In this document: piece after piece, positions 13,715 to 26,825 of the stretch
Numbering within the stretch: position 1 is the stretch's first letter
Layout of the letters: every line of letters starts with the position of its first letter
Assembly: GCA_022818135.1 (NCBI GenBank)
Contig: JAFMSR010000002.1
Span: 25,216,268 to 25,280,267 of the forward strand
Length of the DNA stretch: 64,000 bases
From: Saxidomus purpurata
Taxonomy: Eukaryota > Mollusca > Bivalvia > Venerida > Veneridae
Direction of reading: 5' to 3'
Program-made: the position numbers and the translations under genes
Notes under the pieces: generated by a model
Databases searched by the model: none
What the model was told of the DNA's origin: nothing
Seen by the model: the letters and a program-made list of their open reading frames with translations, nothing else

Positions 13715-16700
13715 GTGTAAAGCCGTAAAGGCAGAACCACTTGTCTGCAGCAGGGTCAATTTTAAGAGTGTACCGGATTCACATGAAGATATTTTTTAAT
13801 TTAGTGGCTGACTTATTTGAATTTAAACTGACTTGGTCGTATTGCACGTATAAATGTCGCTGAATAAAACTATAACTTACAAGTCCATCGTTGTCAACGT
13901 AAGTTTTAACAATAAGAAGAAAAAGAAAAGCAAGAATAAGAAGAATAATAAGGATAAGATTTGGTGGGATATATCATTATATATAATGAATTAACATCAA
14001 TATAAAGATTCAATATTCAAGTTTCTTTATTAGTAACGTAGACGTTAAACATGTACAAGTACATTGTACATGTTTCTTGTTATATGATACAATGAATTAT
14101 TTAATACTACAGTTGTGCAGAGAGACGTGAAGATGAAATCGTAGTCTAACTGAGATCATGACATATGTTTGCCTCTTTGATGGTTCAGATTATTAAAAAT
14201 AATAAAAGACCGAATTTGTGTTAAATATTTGCGGTACAATTTCCGATCAAACCCCGAGGGGGTCTCCAATATTGTATGGATATATCCGGAGACAAAACGC
14301 CGTAATCCGCGCTTATCTCGAATATGGGGGAAATAGACCTGACCTGTCAAGCTATTGAACGCTCAGGATCAATCCTCAGACAGCAAAAGAATAAAATATG
14401 ATTTACTAAGACGAAAAAGATGCAAAAAAGTGCAAGAACTGATAGTATTGATAAGGTATTTCGAAATAAACATTTCTGAAAAACTTTAAGAAACTTAACA
14501 CTTAAAAAAAGAAAACAAGAGAAGATTATATTTACATGTTTCACTGTATATGGAGAAAAACCACACATTATTTCAATTTTGATGTTGCTTTTAACGAGAA
14601 ATACCAGCAACCGGTATATGAATGTAATGAAAATATGTCTATTTTGCAGAAAATAATTCAGATGAGTTTTCCCAGCCGAAACAGCGACGGCCATTGAATT
14701 TGATCACCCATCTATGCAGACTGCACTATGAAAATCTTTACTGCTTTTTTTTCTCTTTCTTTCTTTCTTTATTTTATTTATTTAGGTTAACAATTCCCAC
14801 TCTCTACAATTCAATTAAACTGAAACGTTGAAATTTCACATATTAGTATACATGCATATATACAGCCTATAGTCTAGTTCATTTTCGTGATTATTATGCC
14901 CGGATTGAGCAGTAAGATTCAAAGATATGAAGATACGGGAATCCTTTATAGTAAATATTTTCGTTTTATTAAATTTCCATGTCTTAACATTCGTTCTTAA
15001 AGCTAATTAAAGTAGCTAGCCATATTGATTTGACCACACAGACTAGATATTTAATATCTTTGAAAGTGCTTGGTCATTTTGAGGAAACGATAACATTTAT
15101 TTTGGCATTGACTTTATCGGCAAAATTAGAATAATCTCGTATTTTTATCAAGAAAGTTTGACACTATAAGAATAGCGGGATGATTTTGCTATCTTCGTTA
15201 ATGAGAACACGCATCAATACATAGTTGGTAAGTATCTAGGCCTTGTCAATGAAACAAGAACCTATTGATGGGTCCCATGGGTGCTTTGTGGCCCTAAAAT
15301 TAAATTTCATTTTGTTACCAAATCGCAAGGTACACAATGAATAGCATTTTTTTGCGATGATAAATAAAATTTCTTCATTCGAGGCCTTTACAAGTTTATA
15401 TAAAAACATTTCCGAAAGGTCGAAATTAAAACGCTTACATTATCCTTAATTTCATCATTAAAAATACAGGTTGTGACTTTATTTCTATCGCATGGTCTTT
15501 TTCTTAAAGGTGCATTACTAACACCAAATCGAATTTTCTTTAAAATCTGGAATCGTGACGGGCGTCTTCTCGACATACTGCATTGAATGTGACCATATTG
15601 TGTTGAAAATTTGAGTTTAACAAAATAATTAATAAATTATATTTTGCCTTTTCAAAAACGAAAGTAGGTTTTCCAGTTTTCAAATATCTTTGTAATTTTC
15701 CAGAAATCTCCCAGATAGAGGTTGTTAATAGATTGTACATAAATAAGCATGCCTATTTTGAATTATAATTGAAGCATTTTACTTTCAATGATGTGCAAAG
15801 TATATGTCTGACTGTTTACAACATTCAATAAAGCAAACGTCGGACAAAAAGACCACCCAGGCTAATCGAAGGAAATACACAAACATTCACTCGTTTTTCT
15901 GCATCAATATTTCAAACAGGGAAATACTCCACGGCTATTGTAAAGTTTTAGAAGCCAGTTTCAACTAGTCTTTTTCATATATAAACCTCAATTCAGGAGC
16001 AATACGCCCAGTTTCAAACTGTATTTCCCTGTTACAATTCCAGATTTAAACTGAAATTCGATTTGGTGTTTGTAATGGATCTTTAATGTCAAACTATTCC
16101 TTTTCGCAACAAGCTATACACTGGTCTTTCCGACAGGATAGTCAAATATTGGCATCCTGTACAATTTGGTATTTGCCTCGGGACTAAACTGGCCACTGCA
16201 TATATAACTCAGCTACTCAGTGAAAATGATTTAAAAAAATACATTTGAAAATGTTATCTTATCAATGATAAAATGTTTTTTAAAATATATTTTCGAATGA
16301 TATTAGACGTGATCATAATGTTAAAGTTATATTACCATTCAAAATGGCCGTATCAAATATTGGTCAATTACAGTACAGTTGCTTTGAAAACGTAAGTTAT
16401 TTTATTGAGAGATATCAATGAAAATATACCTAACAGAAATAACGGATTATATAGGATAGTAAAGTAAATTCAACAGTTTTCTCCATATTCAATTGAGTAA
16501 GAACTCTTAAACAGATTCCATATGTTTTGGCATATACACTATAACCATGGCAGTGTTCATTCTTTTATGAGTATAAATCAGTGACAGATGTCTTTTATAG
16601 AATTATGATGGTCACTTTGAACGGTAATATCACTTCAATACATGAAAGGCTATACATTTGACATTCAAGTGTGACCTTGACCTCCATCGCAATATCCATA

Positions 16701-19440
16701 AATCTAATGATAACTGTACATTCCGCATAACTCTATACGTACTGACCAAATTTGATATTCATCTAGCTGAAGTTTTTCGACGGAAGCGAAACTAACTTGA
16801 CCCGCCGGCGACATGCACCAAACGTACCCGTTGGAACACTAGTCAATGTAAACAAATCGTTTACCATGTAAATATTTTAGTTAAAAATTGTGATTATTTA
16901 TTTCATTCTTTTCAAAAACTATAAATGTTAATATCTGATTGAAAAGTATTTTAAAACGGTCTGCAAAGGTTTGCCAGTCACTTCAAAATTCAGTCGGTGT
17001 TTGGCATTCTTTGAAAAGCATTTGAATAGTTTGTGAAAAATAATTCTCAGACGAACGTCTAATAGAAATAACATCATTTTAATAATACAAAAATATATGC
17101 CAGTCTTAAACTTTCGTAAGGCACATTTTCATTGGCAAGTTGTAAGTTATCTCCAAGTGATTAGAAAAATGTCGATGAAAACATTTCAGTCCGGCAATCA
17201 ATAAAAAGAAAGATCGGAATATAAGAAACATAACTTTTACTTTTGATTGAAAAAAGCTCTTTATTCATGTAGACAGTTTTTCTCGTCGTCTGTCCTTCCG
17301 TTTCTTTCTTTCTTCATTTCTTGTCTCTTCATTTATTTACAATGTATTTTTTATTTCGTTAATTATTTATTTATTGAAAACTTTTATTAAAAATCAATTT
17401 ATCATATCCTTCAATTATTGACTACATGATAAAGAAATGAAACGAATGGAAAAACGAACGAACAATCTTTTGTTGAATATCAGCCAACATATATATAGCA
17501 ACTCCAAAGATGTACAAAAGTCAGCTAAATTTCAATGTATATTCTGTTGCCCAATATCGTGTATTCAATTGTCCTACATAATATAATAATTTTAGCCTCA
17601 ATTTTGTGTCTTCAGTATGTTACTGCTATTGCAATATATCAATATAGATAAAAAAATTAACATATCTTGAATTAAAATTTCTTTTATAATACATCACTTA
17701 TACTTAGTTATAAACGATTGTTTTCGGAAACTAAAATATGAATACCGCATGCCACAATGTAATACCGTTTATGAAATTAGATTTATATGAATATATAAAT
17801 TCAAAATTTGATTTATTATAACATATTACTGTAAGAAAACTAGATATAAACAGAAAGCGCCTACCCGTAGGTCCATCCGAAACAATTATCCAAGTAGAAA
17901 TAAAAGAAAGGTCATTAAAATTTTGAAATACCCGTTATCTCTGTGAGAAACCGGCCATCTATCGGCAATATCTTAATATTAATAAAGAACGTTTGTCTAG
18001 CGAATATGCATCGATTGGAACTCAAACACATGAAGCAGTCACATATATAACTATTTCAACAGGAAGTATCTTTAAAAGATACTCGGCCGTAGAAGTCAAT
18101 ATATTCTTTAGTCATGTAAAGCACATATTTCTTTTATGGGTATTGCTTTCTGTCGTTTTATTATTTTCACTCCGACATAACTTTCACTATTAAATTTCCA
18201 GAAATATAGGCAATTTGTAGTAAAAAGTGCTCGTGCCTCGTGCATACCACACATACTGTATTACACAGAAAGCAGTTAATTAATAAATTTGACAAGTGGA
18301 ACTTCATTTGTTTTAAATTTGAGAGTCCATGTATAGAGCAAATTTACCAATTTTGGACTGAACGAAAATGTAAACAGACCCAAAAACTCCTCCTAAAAAG
18401 ACCCTACCCTGCAGACACTACGATCTACCAATTATCATTTGTGTCGGCTTCTCAGATTGGCTATGTATGTATGTTTACATTCAATTATTACCCCCTCGCT
18501 GCACGTTAAATTTAGAACCACTATTTTAGATTTGATATCAGGATCTCGCTGCCTCGGTACAGTTCCGTTGGGACACTGGTATATTTCCAAAGCAAACATT
18601 TATTGCCTAAACACGGAGAAATTTACCTAACTGCAATTCCCAGTCAGTATAGGCCAGCTTTCCTGGCGGTACCGATAATGAGTCTCATCTAGGCGGAGCT
18701 CCAGTGCTTGTGGTAGGCATAAACCATGACTCCATCACCCGAAAACACACTGGCAACCCTCTACAGCGCTCGTGAAACAGTCCCACATGCAGGAACCAAA
18801 AGAGGAAATATCAAAAAAAAAACTAACAATAGGACCGTCCGTTCGCACTGCAAGGAGTCAGGCATCGACCCAACAGTCAAAACTAGTCGTCTGTAAGGCT
18901 TCCACCCAACACTAGAGTGATTAAACACTTCAAGCTCCATGTCCAACCGGTTTCCCAGAGCACACGCTGTCGAATATCATACCCGATTGCAACAGTTCCG
19001 CTGGCAAAAGAAATGAATTTAGAATCCAAAAATAGGTCACTCACGCGGCCAATGAGACCAAAGTGTGGGTGACCTTCGCGCTAAAAAGGGTTGTCTGGAA
19101 TGCAGCAAAAGGAGGAACCTTTGTGCCTTCTCCCAACACAAACACTGTTTTTTAGGTCTTCTAACAACGTGTTGTTAGCCCGTCACCCGGTAGCCGTCAC
19201 CGGAACGCAGAGCTTCTGCGGGTCTTTGTCTTCTCTCTTTGCCGTTTTGTTTAGTACAGCTCATCTTAGGGCCACACCATCCGATGTTGGTCAATGTCCT
19301 GATAGCTACAAGACCGAAGTCAAGTATCTGGCGAGACCACGTGTCTGTTCTACGAGGAGCAAGAGCAGTACTAATGATGCCAGTTTAAATAGTAAATTGT
19401 TTGTCGTAATTTTACCTACCAACTACAGTATACAATTAGT
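13715..19440. other. Long AT-rich intergenic DNA
   Basis: No gene recognised. Simple-sequence tracts include a purine-rich AAG/AATAAG run (about 13910-13955) and a TTTC-rich run (about 14743-14790). At 18640-19440 base composition is higher in GC and shows scattered open frames in several registers (for example 19091-19444). That is suggestive of a decayed repeat, but I cannot name its source. Confidence 0.4.
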
Positions 19441-19447
19441 ATAGTTG

Positions 19448-20000
19448 TTAAGTATTTGTTGAATTACATGACAATTCTTGAACCATCATCGATTGAAAAC
19501 ATTTGTTGTTATCTTTCTTCATTTCTTTTGCTTCATAATTATGCTGTATCATTTCTATGTTAGTTAGGCATACATTAATGTAGTTGTCTACTTTAGTGTC
19601 TTTTAATAGTTTTCCTTCTTTGATGAGCTCTGTTTTAAGCCTAATGCTGGTGAATTCTATGGTGATGTCTCTTCTATTATTACTAGTATCCTTTATTTTA
19701 CCTACTCTATGGCAGTTATCAATGTATGTTATGGTGATCTTAGCTCCACTCTTTTTGGCTATATCTTCCATTATGACAGCAACATTTTCATTATTCTTTT
19801 ATTCACAATTTCCTACCATAACACTGTTTTTTTTCCAACTATACTGCTGTGCCTCGTCTTGTTCCATGTTCAGTTCCAAATTTGCCATTTCAATGATTCC
19901 AACTCTTTTTACTGTTACAGACTTCTCTTCTGAGTTCATTGTTTCACCTTCAAGATTTGTTATGTTTTCCATTTCAGTGTTTGGAATTGCTTCAGATGAA
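19448..20000 (-). pseudogene. Non-LTR retrotransposon ORF1 remnant
   Basis: The minus strand encodes 107 codons (19771-19448) containing ITITYIDNCHRVGK, RDITIEFTSIRLKTELIKEG and a YINVCLTN-type block. This resembles the RNA-binding domain of L1-type ORF1 proteins (a charged, RRM-like region that ends near I-N-E-x-L-T). Upstream the frame continues past a stop into Glu/Asn/Lys-rich, coiled-coil-like sequence to about 20000. It is broken and has no ORF2 next to it, so it is a dead fragment. Confidence 0.6.
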
Positions 20001-20059
20001 GTTTATTTAACTGTATGGTGTATGCTTCCACTTTTTATACCCCAGAACACAAAACTGTA

Positions 20060-20840
20060 AAGCGGTATACTGGATTCAGATTGTCTGTTCGTCTGTCTGT
20101 CTGTCCGTCCGTCTGTCAGTACGTCCGTCCGCGCGCCCGTCCGTCTGTCTATAGACGGAATCTTATGGACACTAAATCTCCAAAATCCCTAGTCAGAATT
20201 AAATGATACTTCACGTAAGTGATAAGTTTAATTTCTAGTTGTGCATGTTTTATGTTTTGGGTCACTTGGTCAAAGGTCAAGGTCACAGGGGCTCGAGATA
20301 GTAAAATCTTGTGGACGCTAAATCTTCAAAATCCTTGGTCAGAATTTAATGATACTTCACAGAAGTAATAAGTGCCATGGCTAGTTGTACATGATCCATG
20401 TTTTGGGTCACTAGGCCAAAGGTCGAGGTCACAGGAGCTCGAGATGGTAAAATATTGTGGACACTAAATCTCCAAAACCTCCAGTCAGAATTCAATGGTA
20501 TTTCAAAGAAGTGATAAGTACCATGCCCAGTTGTTCATGGTCCATGTTTCGGATCACTAGGTCAAAGGTCAAGGTCACAGGGGCTTGAGATAGTAAATTC
20601 TTGTGCACTCTTAATCTCCTTAACCCCTGGTCACAATTTAATGATTCATGTATTTCATAAAAGTGATAAGCACCATGTCTAGTTGTACACGGTCCATGTT
20701 TCTGGTCAGTAGGTCAAAGTCACAGGGGCTCGACATGATAAAATGCTGTGCGCTCTTAATCTCCAAAACCACTAGTCAGAATTCGATGATCGTTAGAGAA
20801 GTGATAAGTACCATGGGTAGTCGTGCATGTTCCAATAATT
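20060..20840 (-). repeat. Pearl/Helitron-like element with tandem core (about 146 bp x 5)
   Basis: Five degenerate tandem units begin near 20159, 20307, 20452, 20598 and 20743, each containing GACACTAAATCTCCAAAA and a GGTCAAAGGTCAAGGTCACA block. The array is bounded on the left by a GTCTGTCCGTCCGTCTG microsatellite. Read on the minus strand the order is core repeats, then an ACGG/ACAG microsatellite, then the end: the layout known for bivalve pearl elements. Non-coding. Confidence 0.75.
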
Positions 20841-20844
20841 AAAG

Positions 20845-22065
20845 CATCAAATGTTACATAAATTTTATATACTGTGTCAGTGCGGTGTTCGGGAAGGGGG
20901 AGGGGGTATTCATCACCTTCAGTAATAGTTCTAGTTTCTTTTTATTTACTGGTTCTATATGATTTTATATCTTTAATTTTCATTAGAGGAAGTATCTTTC
21001 CATTATGTTGACGACCGGCCTCTGGTTCGCAATACTGTATAAGAACAATATGTTGCACTTCTGTGTTTGGACCCATTTTTGTTGAGTCACTGATTTATTC
21101 TCTCAATAGATCCATTGATCTGTAAGCGTGGTGTCTCGTACGCTTTCTTGTAAAGTAGATGCACGAGTCGAGTGCATTTGTTTTTGTGGTCATCTTGCGA
21201 GGTACGAAAGTTTATTCTTTGGGAACGGAAATACACGGAAGTTTCCCGCTTTCCTTTTTGTCCGAAAAACCGAGGCCAAACATGGCTTCACGAAAAGCAA
21301 TTTCATCTTCAAATGTCGGTTTTGCATTTCGCATGCTTTTGTCGCATTTAAATTGATTTCCATATATTTTTGAACACGGAAGATCGTGGGAAAAGCTACA
21401 AATTACTATTTGTTTTGTTTTGTGGTTAAAGCTGGGTAAGATCTAGAACATGGCGGCTTCCGTGCGGGCCAAGATCAAACAATTTGTTTAACACCCAACA
21501 CTCACCATAGATAATCCATTGAGTCATAAACTAACATTTGTAAAATTGAAATATGTTATCAAAATTTTTAATTCAAATCTTACTAGGTGGTAATGGTTAA
21601 AATATTTTGTGGTGATGATATATTACTGAAGTGGGAGGCATATATCAAAATCGTGAAAGATAAATCATATTTATCGCACTGTAGATACCAATAACTCAGC
21701 GTTGTTAGACATACGTATATCTTTTGCTTTGTCATTCGCATTTTTTTGTTTATCTCTGCCATGCAGATTGTGATATTTTTCTATACGTATTCAAACAGAT
21801 AATACAATTATTTTCAAAGGGATATAGTGGAGTTTCATTTTGGGGTATATTGCGATGAGCTAGAAGTTTAAAGCTTGCTGCAGATTGAAATCAGTTAATC
21901 CTCGCAACATTTTAAAATAAAATCTCTGTGAAGCAGAACTGTTTATTCATTGTTTATCAAAATCTTTTTTCCCCGGTAAGAAAAGATTCAAGAATTCTAA
22001 GATATATGTTGGTTGTTGGCCATTCTTGTGGATCGAAAAACGAAACTTTACTAAGCCGAAATATA
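20845..22065. other. Intergenic DNA, nothing recognised
   Basis: AT-rich. The overlapping frames at 21128-21373 lack recognisable motifs. Confidence 0.4.
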
Positions 22066-22074
22066 CCTGTGACA

Positions 22075-22375
22075 GGAGTAAACCGGCACACAAGACGTCA
22101 CGTTCCCGGCCGGGGCACTGGACATTTTAGAAACGCTTTTCAGTGTTTCCACCTATCTAGAGATGAACTATTTAGAAACCAAGAGGTAGTCTCACGTGTA
22201 TCGGTGCTATACACCGGGCATGTAAACAAGAACCATGGGGTATATTCGTAAAAGAGCTAGGGTCTGGTATTCGGATTCCCTTGTATCTGCATCTGTCTCT
22301 CTTCGCCTGTCAGGATCTTGGCAAGTTCACCAAGGGAGAAGTCCCAGGGTCGGCCGGGACTTATAAACAATGAAA
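22075..22375 (+). mobile_element. tRNA-related SINE (family B), best copy
   Basis: The body runs from GGCCGGGGCACTGGAC through TCAGTGTTTCCACCTATC, the core GTGTATCGGTGCTATACACC, AAGAGCTAGGGTCTGG, CTTGTATCTGCATCTGTCTC and TGTCAGGATCTTGGCAAG, to CCCAGGGTCGGCCGGGACTT. A tRNA head is not evident, so the 5' end is truncated or diverged. The CGGTGCTATACACCGGGCAT core is also present in SINE family A (27.0, 51.8 and 63.2 kb), showing a shared core domain. Confidence 0.75.
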
Positions 22376-22379
22376 GTAA

Positions 22380-24350
22380 AAAAAAGACGTCACGTCAACA
22401 TAGTTACATGGATCTTGATTTTCAGCTGACGTTCTTATTCATCGCTCTAGATAATCTTATAGTGCCGCTTTCTGTTTGTTTCCGTATTTGTAGTACCCGG
22501 GAGAGTTGTTTTTTCCATGTAACTGTATATATGAAATTGTTTTCAAATCAAATATAAAAACACAAAATTAATTAACATAAAGAACTTGCAAATTATTCAG
22601 CAAATAGAATCAGTAGTGAATTAACACATGTAATTTTGTATTCAGGACTTTCCCGGCCTTTTACAACTTCTTTTTAACTAGCTGACCAGTGCTTTCTGTG
22701 TTTTTCTTTCTTGTCTTTTATCTTGTTTTTTTTTTATATCTGGAATGAACGTGTAAAATCTAATGTTACGCAGAAGGAACAGTTTTTCTCCACGATATTC
22801 CTCAAAACTGAATAGTATGTACGTTGGTTAGCTTCAAATTTCAAAAGCTTAACTTACACATAAAATGCAATTCATTCAAACAGCAATAGCTTGACTGATT
22901 ATTACATTTTAAAGAATATGAATTTTAACATAACGAATTGAGGCGCACATTTGTACACAGTGGGACATTTTTCTCCACACCAACTTCAAAGAGAATAAAG
23001 TATCAAGGCAAATTCTACAAATTTAAGTCTACGCTTAAAAGACAAAAATAATTATTTTATATTTGAAATTTCATACTGTTTGAAATTAGATTTAGGGTAG
23101 ATAAAGTAACATACCATTTCGGAAGGTTACTTTAAAGACCTTACGCAATTTTGATAAATACTAACTTGAATGGGCATTACTCAGCAGCCTATTCAGATAT
23201 TGTTTTTCCCGGTCTGGACATTTCTGGATTTTCAGGGGAAAATACAAGCGTTTGTTGAATACTATTTACGAATTATAAGGAAGTTACATCTTACGCAACG
23301 TTATTTTCATTTGCTCCGATGGCTTTCACGTCACAAGTCTCATTTTGTATATAATCTGAATATAAAAATTTATACCCCATGAATCAGGCTTTCATTACCG
23401 TTGAAACAAATAAATGTGTTATTAGTGGTGGCAACATTTCATTTGAATTTTTTTAACTGTTTTCAGGAGCTGTTTCACCGGTGTGTATATATGGCAGTCG
23501 TATTCCTAGCATAACAAACAACTATATTTTCCGCCTGTCAAACACGAAGTCGAAATATTTAGACTTATTTAGCCACGTACTTGTCAAATGACATGTCTTA
23601 TAGAAGGGCACTGCTATACTCGGTGGTTAAGGTGTCAGCCACTCATCCCGGAGAGTAAATTTGAACCCACTTGTGGGTCAGCACAACGCCTCCTAAGTAT
23701 GAGGAGCGACATGCGAACACCGCACTCAGGACTAATGCAGCTGTTGCGTACATTGCATTTAGAAGTAACGGAATATCATTATTTTTATGCTCACTATTAT
23801 TTGTTATCATTTTTTTCCACGCCTTCTACCGGGCCATAAATGTCTAAAATTTTGATGAAAGTTATCGCAAAAAAAACCCAACAGGATAAGGTATTGCCAT
23901 CGCAATATTTTCACATAAAATAAACTCGGGAAAGGTTCAAATTAACTCGAAACTTTAAACAAATAGTTGACGTCAGAATAATAATTGTTGACGTTCATGA
24001 CATCAAATTAGTTTTAAATTAACTCTTTATAAAGGTGACTTAGAATTATCATTTCTTTTAAATTTCAACAATATATGTTTGGATACCTTGTCATTAAGAC
24101 TGATTTTCCTTGTTACATTTCTGTGGTGCCCCAACGTGACCTGAGATATTGTCTTTTCATCCAGAATATGTTTGTTTTTGATAAATGTTATTTCGTTTTA
24201 ACGAAATATTATTTCGTGATTACGGAGCATTATTTCGTAATTGCGAAATTCGTAAAATAAAAAATAATATTTCGTTAACGCAACGTAAAAACGCAACAAA
24301 AATGTAGGCTATCTCGTGTCACTTTAGGGGGATTGTACATCCCTCACTAT
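22380..24350. other. Intergenic DNA with one SINE remnant
   Basis: No gene recognised. Apart from the SINE remnant at 23.6 kb, the region contains a run of partial palindromes based on TTTCGTTTTAACGAAA / ATTATTTCGTAATT (about 24185-24290), which could form small hairpins. Confidence 0.4.
23598..23760 (+). mobile_element. tRNA-like SINE remnant
   Basis: An A-box-like segment (CGGTGGTTAAGGTGTCAGCC) and a B-box-like segment (TTTGAACCCACTTGTGG) are spaced as in a tRNA. They are followed by CTCCTAAGTATGAGGAGCG, which can fold as a hairpin. Diverged and not assignable to the other families. Confidence 0.45.
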
Positions 24351-24357
24351 ATACCTA

Positions 24358-24793
24358 CACTGTAAAAAATTACCGTTGAATTTACGGTCTAGGACCTGGC
24401 AGCTGGGGTCCAGTTCTTTCACCGTAATTTTTTACGGTCAAACTTTAAGAGCCCGTAACATTTACGGTATTATACCGTATATTATTGCAGTACAAAAACA
24501 TGCAGCTGAGCCATGCAGTTCCTTAGAAATTATGCACTGTCCATTTGGTAAACTAACAACCAGGTGCACAATAACATGTGTGTGAAGTTTCGTGACTCTA
24601 TGTCATTTATATAAGGCTCAGTTGTGCCAAAATATTACACCACGTGACTCCGAATGAAATTCCTACGTATCCCATAATCCTTTATTTTTACGGGATTTCT
24701 CCGTAATCTAGGACGTAAAAACGCCGTACGGGACAGGTACCGTCAGTTTTTAATGTCGACTGACCGTAAAAGCAACGGTAATTTTTTACAGTG
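24358..24793. mobile_element. MITE with perfect terminal inverted repeats and TA target duplication
   Basis: 436 bp. The ends are exact inverted repeats starting CACTGTAAAAAATTACCG and ending in its reverse complement. The match extends through about 21 bases plus the flanking TA on both sides (24356-24357 and 24794-24795). Further internal copies of the ACCGTAATTTTTTACGGT motif make the ends partly palindromic. There is no coding capacity. The intact ends suggest fairly recent mobility. Confidence 0.85.
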
Positions 24794-24799
24794 TATATT

Positions 24800-26430
24800 T
24801 TTGCATTATGTAAGCTCGAGAATTGCTATATGATTCACAAATGACAAAAATTAGATGAAAATTAAGGGCCATATCACAGGCTGTCATTTCCGCCATTACA
24901 GTTAAATCCGGAAATACTGTAGAATGTGTCACTTCATATTGCAGACGTTTCCCTTATTGCCGAAAAGCAACACGTCGCTATAAAAAAAGGTAAAAGAACA
25001 ACAACACGGAAACAGAAACAACTGTATAAAATTTCATTTTGCACGAGTGGAAACGATTTATTTCATCCACAATTGTTTTCGCTTTTCAGTGTATGAGAAA
25101 AGATCAGAAAAAGGAAATTTTTGGCACTGTAGCCTTTATTAGCGAAATCACAAGAGCTGTCATTCCAATCTCAGCAGTCAGTCATCGTTGTCTAGGGTGC
25201 GCCGACTGCTTGGCTGATATTTCTGTATCATCGAGTCTAATTCCTATATGTGACACCTCCATTTGTCACAAGAAAGCTGTGTTTGTTTTTGTTAAGATGG
25301 GCCTCGAGTTATCAACAACTTAGCGGAGTTATCTCCTCTTAAGGATTAAATGAAGAGACTCCCTAGATAAAAAGAAATGCTGGTGTCTTATTTAAATACA
25401 AATAAATGATTCGCAAATGGTTAACATTCCGCAAGTTTTCGTTTCTATAAACATTGATGCTAATTTCTTATACATATATACTGCAAATTAGTGTGATTAA
25501 TAGATAGGTTATAAAGGTGGGTCATCCAAACTGATATTTCTATGTGAATATACAACATACCCATTGTTATAAGTAGAAATGTAAGTAGACCCAACAGTAA
25601 ATATTCAGCGAAAGTACATGTGCTTGGGTGAGGGGAAGTACTAAAAAGTATTCTAAGTATACATCGTAGGAACCTACGGTTAATTTGTTCCGCTTCTGTC
25701 TCCAGTCATGAAGTGTATACATAATGTCGAGGATGTATAACTGCACTGTTAACCCACAAAAAATCGGGTCTTTTTTCTCATAATCATGAATATCACTTCA
25801 TAAGGAAGGTCACTTGGTTTTGGTAATCTAAGCTTGACGGAAACCCAGAAAACTTTCTTAAATTTTCTGTTATGTAGGTTTATTTTCAATGCAGTTCAAG
25901 TATGATAATGCTTAAAACAAGTACAACTGGCTACAGTTTCTAGGACAGTGCCACGTTCTGCTGCCCAGATACCGACATTACGTAAACACTCAGTTACTGT
26001 TTGGAAATTTTTTAGTTACGATTATTGATGAATATCAAATTTAAAAGCAAAGGCTATTACATGAAGTTACCCTAGATCGAGCTTGTATGAAATCAAATAA
26101 ATGATGGTTACGAAGTAATAAATGATTCCACCAAAAGTTTTACACATTAACATCAGGCGTCTGTAACTTCGGCGTTCCTTTGGTAATGGGATTTGTTAGA
26201 AGTTGTAAAGAAAATTTAACTGTGGCATACTTTTCGAGTGACACTGTGGTATAAATTGCCAAAACCAGGAATTGTTCATCCTCGAGGAATGGTCATCGGG
26301 CTTGGATTTCAGTTCAAATGCAAGATACCCTGGTACTGTCAAAGAATGTCTCATTATGTGAAACTTATTACATGATGAGTATGTAATATTCAAAATATGT
26401 TTTATCATATATCATTAAGGATGTCATGAA
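24800..26430. other. Intergenic DNA, nothing recognised
   Basis: No gene recognised. The frame at 25039-25323 begins near an acceptor-like CTTTTCAG but has no motif and no convincing donor. Confidence 0.4.
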
Positions 26431-26435
26431 AAATC

Positions 26436-26520
26436 GACTGTACATCAATGACATTCCTCATGGGCTTGATGCAACAGTACGCCTCTTCGCGGTTAATCAA
26501 CTTTATTATAATAAGGAATA
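26436..26520 (+). pseudogene. Reverse-transcriptase (LINE) relic
   Basis: Translating from 26438 gives LYINDIPHGLDATVRLFA. This is the typical stretch before the catalytic FADD box of mollusc non-LTR reverse transcriptases (INDIP...VRLFADD). The two Asp codons are replaced and a stop follows within about 10 codons. Only about 28 codons survive, so it is a short molecular fossil. Confidence 0.6.
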
Positions 26521-26825
26521 AATTAGGCTTACAGTTCCGGAAAAGTAATTTAGTCCACGTAAGTGATGTAGACGTAACTACACATAAACGTAAAACAAAT
26601 GTTGTCTCGGAGACAGTTATAAAGACATATAGTAATTATGATGTTATTCAATAAATAAAGAAAACAAATACGAACCCCTTCGTAAAAAGAAAGAAATAAA
26701 TTAAAGTTAGCCTTTGGTCAAATTTTAATTGAGGTGATTAAAAGGTTTAACAGCCTCACAAAATTATCTTAGGCGTTTGTATAGGCCTACCTGCTGTTAC
26801 CAACTTCGTCTGCATATTCATTTAG

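Noticed and set aside
19091..19444. 117-codon ORF as a gene
   Set aside because: Several frames are open in this slightly GC-richer patch and none has a motif; probably a decayed repeat.
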